This document shows positions 59,901-64,000 of a stretch of DNA of 64,000 bases, piece after piece. The stretch lies in the NCBI GenBank assembly GCA_005406025.1, contig BGZK01000102.1, forward strand, positions 310,001-374,000, read 5' to 3'. The notes beneath the pieces are model-generated. The model saw only the letters and a list, made by a program, of their open reading frames with translations. It searched no databases and had not been told where the DNA came from. This DNA comes from Eumeta japonica. Lineage: Eukaryota; Arthropoda; Insecta; Lepidoptera; Psychidae. Position numbers and translations under genes: made by a program. How positions within the stretch are numbered: the first letter of the stretch is position 1; the number at the start of each line of letters is the position of its first letter.

Positions 59901-62900
59901 GTAGTCGAAAAAAATATTTATGCCCGTGTTCTTATATCATTTGAAGGTCTATGTATTATGAACTTTAACGATTTTTTTCTTTGTTAAAACTATTTTTTAA
60001 ATTAAAAATTAAAACTATTTTTTAGGTCAATAAAAACACTTTAAATAGATCTATTTTTTTATCTTTATACATACATTAGAAATATGCAAAAAAAAAACAT
60101 TTGCTTTTTCGCGTTTTTGATCATCAACAGAGGATGGAGTTACCTCCATGTTCATTTACCACTTGTCCCCCAACGACGGTGTGTCCACGGTACAACATAT
60201 TCGTCTCTAACTGCTCCCTCATAAGGGGCTGTTACTCAACTTACGTAAAAGCTTTTTGAGCTTTTCAAAACCGCACTTCCGTCCGTGGCGCATTTTGTAT
60301 TTATTTGTTACGAAGGCGTGTAAACTTTGTTAGCGGACACCTGTGGCCTCGCCGCGTTCTACTTCTATATTCTCAAGTTGTAAAACACGTGTGTAAAGTT
60401 ATTATTTACTAGAATTGCCTGAGGTTTGGCCGGTATTTCTACAGAACAAATTCCTGCTCTTCGGACAAAATTTAGCTCCAAAATTATATTGAAGTGAACT
60501 ACTTATTTCAAGCTAGCTATTTATTTATGTATTAATTTTTTTGTGTTCAAGTTGAAATAGCGTAAAGCCTGATATCATACATGGCCATTAATTCATTTTT
60601 ACGGAATTACATTAGACAAGTTGACACGAGAGAATATTTTGCACGGCATTCTTATTAATCACCGAATGTTATTCATGACAATTTGGAAATAATTACATTG
60701 AAATAAATATTACGTCATTTATTCATGAAAGGTATTTTATTTCGAAAAACGGTAATAAATATTAATGTTATTGTAAAGAATGTTATCCTTATTCATCATA
60801 CGTTTCATTGTGCAACATTCATAAACCAGCTATTCGTTTTGTCAGACATTTTTTTATTTCATGAAAAAACTTCCTCAACAACGATATCAGAAATTAAAAA
60901 GTGCTAATTGTTCTTTTTTTTTTCTGTGTTTCTGTATCCACGAATTCGAGGAATAGCCACGTACTGTCCATGCATACTTGGATCACATAGTGAGGTTGAT
61001 TAGGGATATAAACATATTTTTATCGGAATAAATTAATTTAACAACTTATGATGCACTCGCTTAAAAGAGTTACCATTCATCTTGCATCGTTAATAATCCT
61101 CTATTAACCTTAAGATTTCTAATTAATATGTTAATAACATTTTTATTTAAAATTGGTTTATGAAGTGGAAAACATCAAAAGGATAGTTACAGATAGATAG
61201 ATAACTAGATAGATTGGTGGATAGATTTCCAGAGTTCGGCGTTGCGAATTCTATGGAATACGAGTGAGAGTGGTTATATTGTTCGACGGAACCAAAACTA
61301 ATATAAAACTTTTCCTTTCCAGATAACGAATTGATAATGAGGTACTGATTAAATGTTATACGACCGTAATACTTTGTTCATGAAATAGCCGTTGAGTAGT
61401 ATTGCAAACATTGTTTTCATTGATTTCAGTGATAATAAATAGGTTAATAATAATACTCCGCTAATTACACTATTTTGGAGTTTGGGTCGTTCCATTGAAT
61501 TAATCTGTTTGAACTTCTAAAATCACCGATATAAATAACGATTCAGAGAAAACTGGATCATAGTTTGCGAACAAATTACAAGTTTATTTCTGAATTTTGG
61601 TAAAAGACCTTAAGATCAATTTAAATATAATTTCGACGGTGGGAGTTACGAGCATATTGGCATTTAATAATGGGTAACATTTGACAGAAATCTTAACTAA
61701 ATAGAATGATTTTACCCTCATAAGTTATGACAGGTTTCAATATTTATTATGTATCATTATGTATTTATTTTTATTTAGATGATGTTCACCGAATTTTATG
61801 TTTTACTGTAGTATATTATTTATTTTAGTCGCTTCACGCAAAAATTAGTTATCAACACATGCACGTAATCTTATCGTAAACTATCAAAAATAATCTATTT
61901 ACATATATATAATATGCACCAGACTTTTTTACGTGTCACTCTATTCATATGAAATTGATGATTAATTAAAAAACTTCGTTGTGTGATCTTTGCATTCCTA
62001 CCGCTGCTCTTTTAACATGGAATCACACCCGATCGTGAATATTAAAATGGATTGGCTGATATTTTCCATAATTATGAGCTCTTTGGTTACTATCTTTAAT
62101 TGATCAACTGGTTGTTTAAACGAATGTATTAATGTTTGTCTCTTGGGATGTGTATCGAGACAGCTTAAAGAGAAATAAAGCAACCGCTTTATAATCGATA
62201 GCGCTTTTAAACTCGGTCCAGGCTGGTCTCCATCAAACTTATCCAATCGTTTTAGTTTTTTAGGCTATAGGTATGAGATCTGGAGAAGTATCGTACCTAC
62301 GTCTGATCAAATCAATTCAGTAAGGTGAAGGGATTCCTAAGTTAGTGTGGTTGACATTGGAATATATTTCGTAATGATTTTGAAGAGTTTTTTTTCTTAG
62401 TTGTCTGCGCATTGGTGAGGTCAGGTTTGGGGCGGCTGTTGTATCATGAATAGTTGTGACAAAGTTAGATAGTGCATTATGTTGTATAAATAATGAGAAA
62501 GGGTTTTTATTTTTATTTATTGGAGTGGTTTTGTTGTTAAACGGATTAATTTAATTTGATGCACGAGCACTATTCATTTTGTGTCGAAACTCTAGTTGGG
62601 TTTTATCGAACTGTAGCTTCTAGGCTCTAACTTATTCGGCTAGGCTTTTAGATTGTCACTTTAAAATGAAATTAGTTTTCTTAGCCATGTTAAGCAAAAA
62701 AAATTGCAATCAAATTCTAGTGGAAACATTGAAGATTACATGATGCGAAAATTGCTTGAATTGATCCATATATAGAAAGTTAATATAACAATGTAACAAC
62801 TAGTGTATTGGTCTGTTCTGTTATGCAACACTCTTGGAGATCGTAGTTATAGATAGAGCAAGCTCACCGGCAAATAGAGATCTCGAAAGCTTATACACTT

Positions 62901-64000
62901 TATATTTCATATAATCAAATATGTCTTACTTTTCACATTTGAATAAAACTAAACGTATTGACATTTCATCCCTATTTTCTCTACATAATAAAGTATAAGC
63001 AATATCCTGCCATACCAGAACAACGTGAATTACGAGAGGGCATAGACAACACAGAGCCGCTGAGTCGGGCGACCTGGGCCGGCAAACTACTGCATTCTAA
63101 TGAGGGTAAGGGCTCGGGGCGGCGCTTACTAGACGAAAACGCCGCCCCACGCAGCTGCGGAGATCCACGGACTCGAAATGCACCCGCCGTACGTAAGGAG
63201 ATTTTAATGGTTATGACTTTTTTTATAAGAACACGCATGTATTGTATATCTTAGTTTTCAAGTACTCAAAAAGTAGAATGGATTATAATACTACTTAGAC
63301 TTAAAGTCTGGATTGCAGAATAAAAGATCATCAAAGATATCATAAGCAAAAATCATAATAGGCAAAATGGCGCGTTTGCCTTAAAGTGTGACTGTCTTCG
63401 CACATTTTTAGATTTCGACTTTAAAATGCATATACAATAATCTATTCTACAAATGTTATGTTCTATAATTAGGGGTTCCTTAAATCACGTGATCTAAAAA
63501 TGCATAAAAGAAGGTTCGCAATAGGTAATATTACGTACTCTGTGATAGATTAATGCAAAGATCGAATTTTTAATATTCGTTCTGGAAAAGTTGTTTTACA
63601 ACTTGACGAAGGCGTATTGCTTTTTGCCTTAGGTTTTTTTAGAATATTTGAAGATCATCAATATGCCTAAAAGATAGTTTCCAATAGTTAAAACAAATCA
63701 AAGTGTTTAATTTTTAATTTATTTTTTTCACTAATACTAATAATAACGACGTGCACAACAAAGCCACGTTGTGTTGTTAGGGTTCAAGTCAAAATAGCAA
63801 TGACAATAATCATTCATCACACTTTTTAAAATCTGACACAAATATGTTCTTGGTAAAAAATTGTATATGATTCCATATTATAAAAGGAAATTGCTGAATA
63901 GTCTATTGTTGAATTCTCACTCGTCATATTGCCTTACCTTCTTTAAATAGTGTCATCGATTAGATAGCAAAATTTATCTAAGTATTGTATTTAAATAGCG
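56953..64000. other. gene-free right part of the window
   Basis: Pyrimidine-rich degenerate hexamers at about 57300-57430 match the 35.2-36.2 kb family. There is an agat tract at 61193-61230 and a GC-richer block at 63040-63200 with acceptor-like (ccatacag-type at about 63017) and donor-like (gtaagg, 63194) borders. No protein family is recognised. Confidence 0.45.

Noticed and set aside
62958..63254. Possible host exon with acceptor- and donor-like borders
   Set aside because: Composition is exon-like, but frames are open on both strands and no family is recognised; mentioned only within the flank entry.
1..64000. CRISPR array, prokaryotic operon or phage origin
   Set aside because: No direct repeats with unique spacers; composition, splice-like signals and transposon types are those of an insect nuclear genome.

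Overview
This window is nuclear DNA from an insect, most likely a moth or butterfly. It is AT-rich, and outside one large element it holds no complete, recognisable host gene. The repeats point to Lepidoptera: five copies of a dispersed family with the typical run from 'gagtgagag(t)..ccggtggccca' to 'gccggcaacgcactt..', element ends of the 'acgcgggcggag..gcggacaaaagctagt' type, a degraded mariner, a Pif1-type helicase scrap of Helitron type, a dead APE-type non-LTR retrotransposon, and a probable tRNA-derived SINE piece.

The main feature is a full-length Polinton/Maverick (adintovirus-like) element at 12082-27898 (15,817 bp). Its limits are exact: a 6-bp target duplication ttcatt lies at 12076-12081 and again at 27899-27904, and the terminal inverted repeats begin AGTAGGTG and end CACCTACT. 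Each inverted repeat is about 0.7 kb. Its outer ~150 bp is ordinary sequence, followed by ~550 bp of extremely GC-rich tandem repeats, while the element body is strongly AT-rich.

The element has two gene sets. On the minus strand, transcribed leftward from about 21.0 kb, are a PLA2-domain protein, a pX-like small hydrophobic/basic protein, an adenovirus-type maturation protease, the penton (minor capsid) protein, a small linker ORF, the double-jelly-roll major capsid protein, an unrecognised 244-aa protein and the protein-primed family B DNA polymerase. On the plus strand are the packaging ATPase, a conserved Polinton protein of the DUF8207 type, a small coiled protein, the retroviral-type integrase with a C-terminal chromodomain, a group of small orphan ORFs, and a single-BIR inhibitor-of-apoptosis protein near the right end. 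Together these could supply DNA replication, integration, genome packaging, capsid assembly and maturation, membrane penetration and a block to cell death, as expected of a virus-like transposon.

Nearly all the large genes are broken by single-base frameshifts. Many lie in A or T runs and look like one-base losses, yet the inverted repeats and target duplication are intact and few nonsense substitutions are visible. This fits either a young insertion in a poorly polished long-read assembly or an early stage of decay. The sequence alone cannot separate the two.

The flanks (1-12075 and 27905-64000) hold transposon relics, minisatellites, two strong hairpins and long stretches in which I see no gene.
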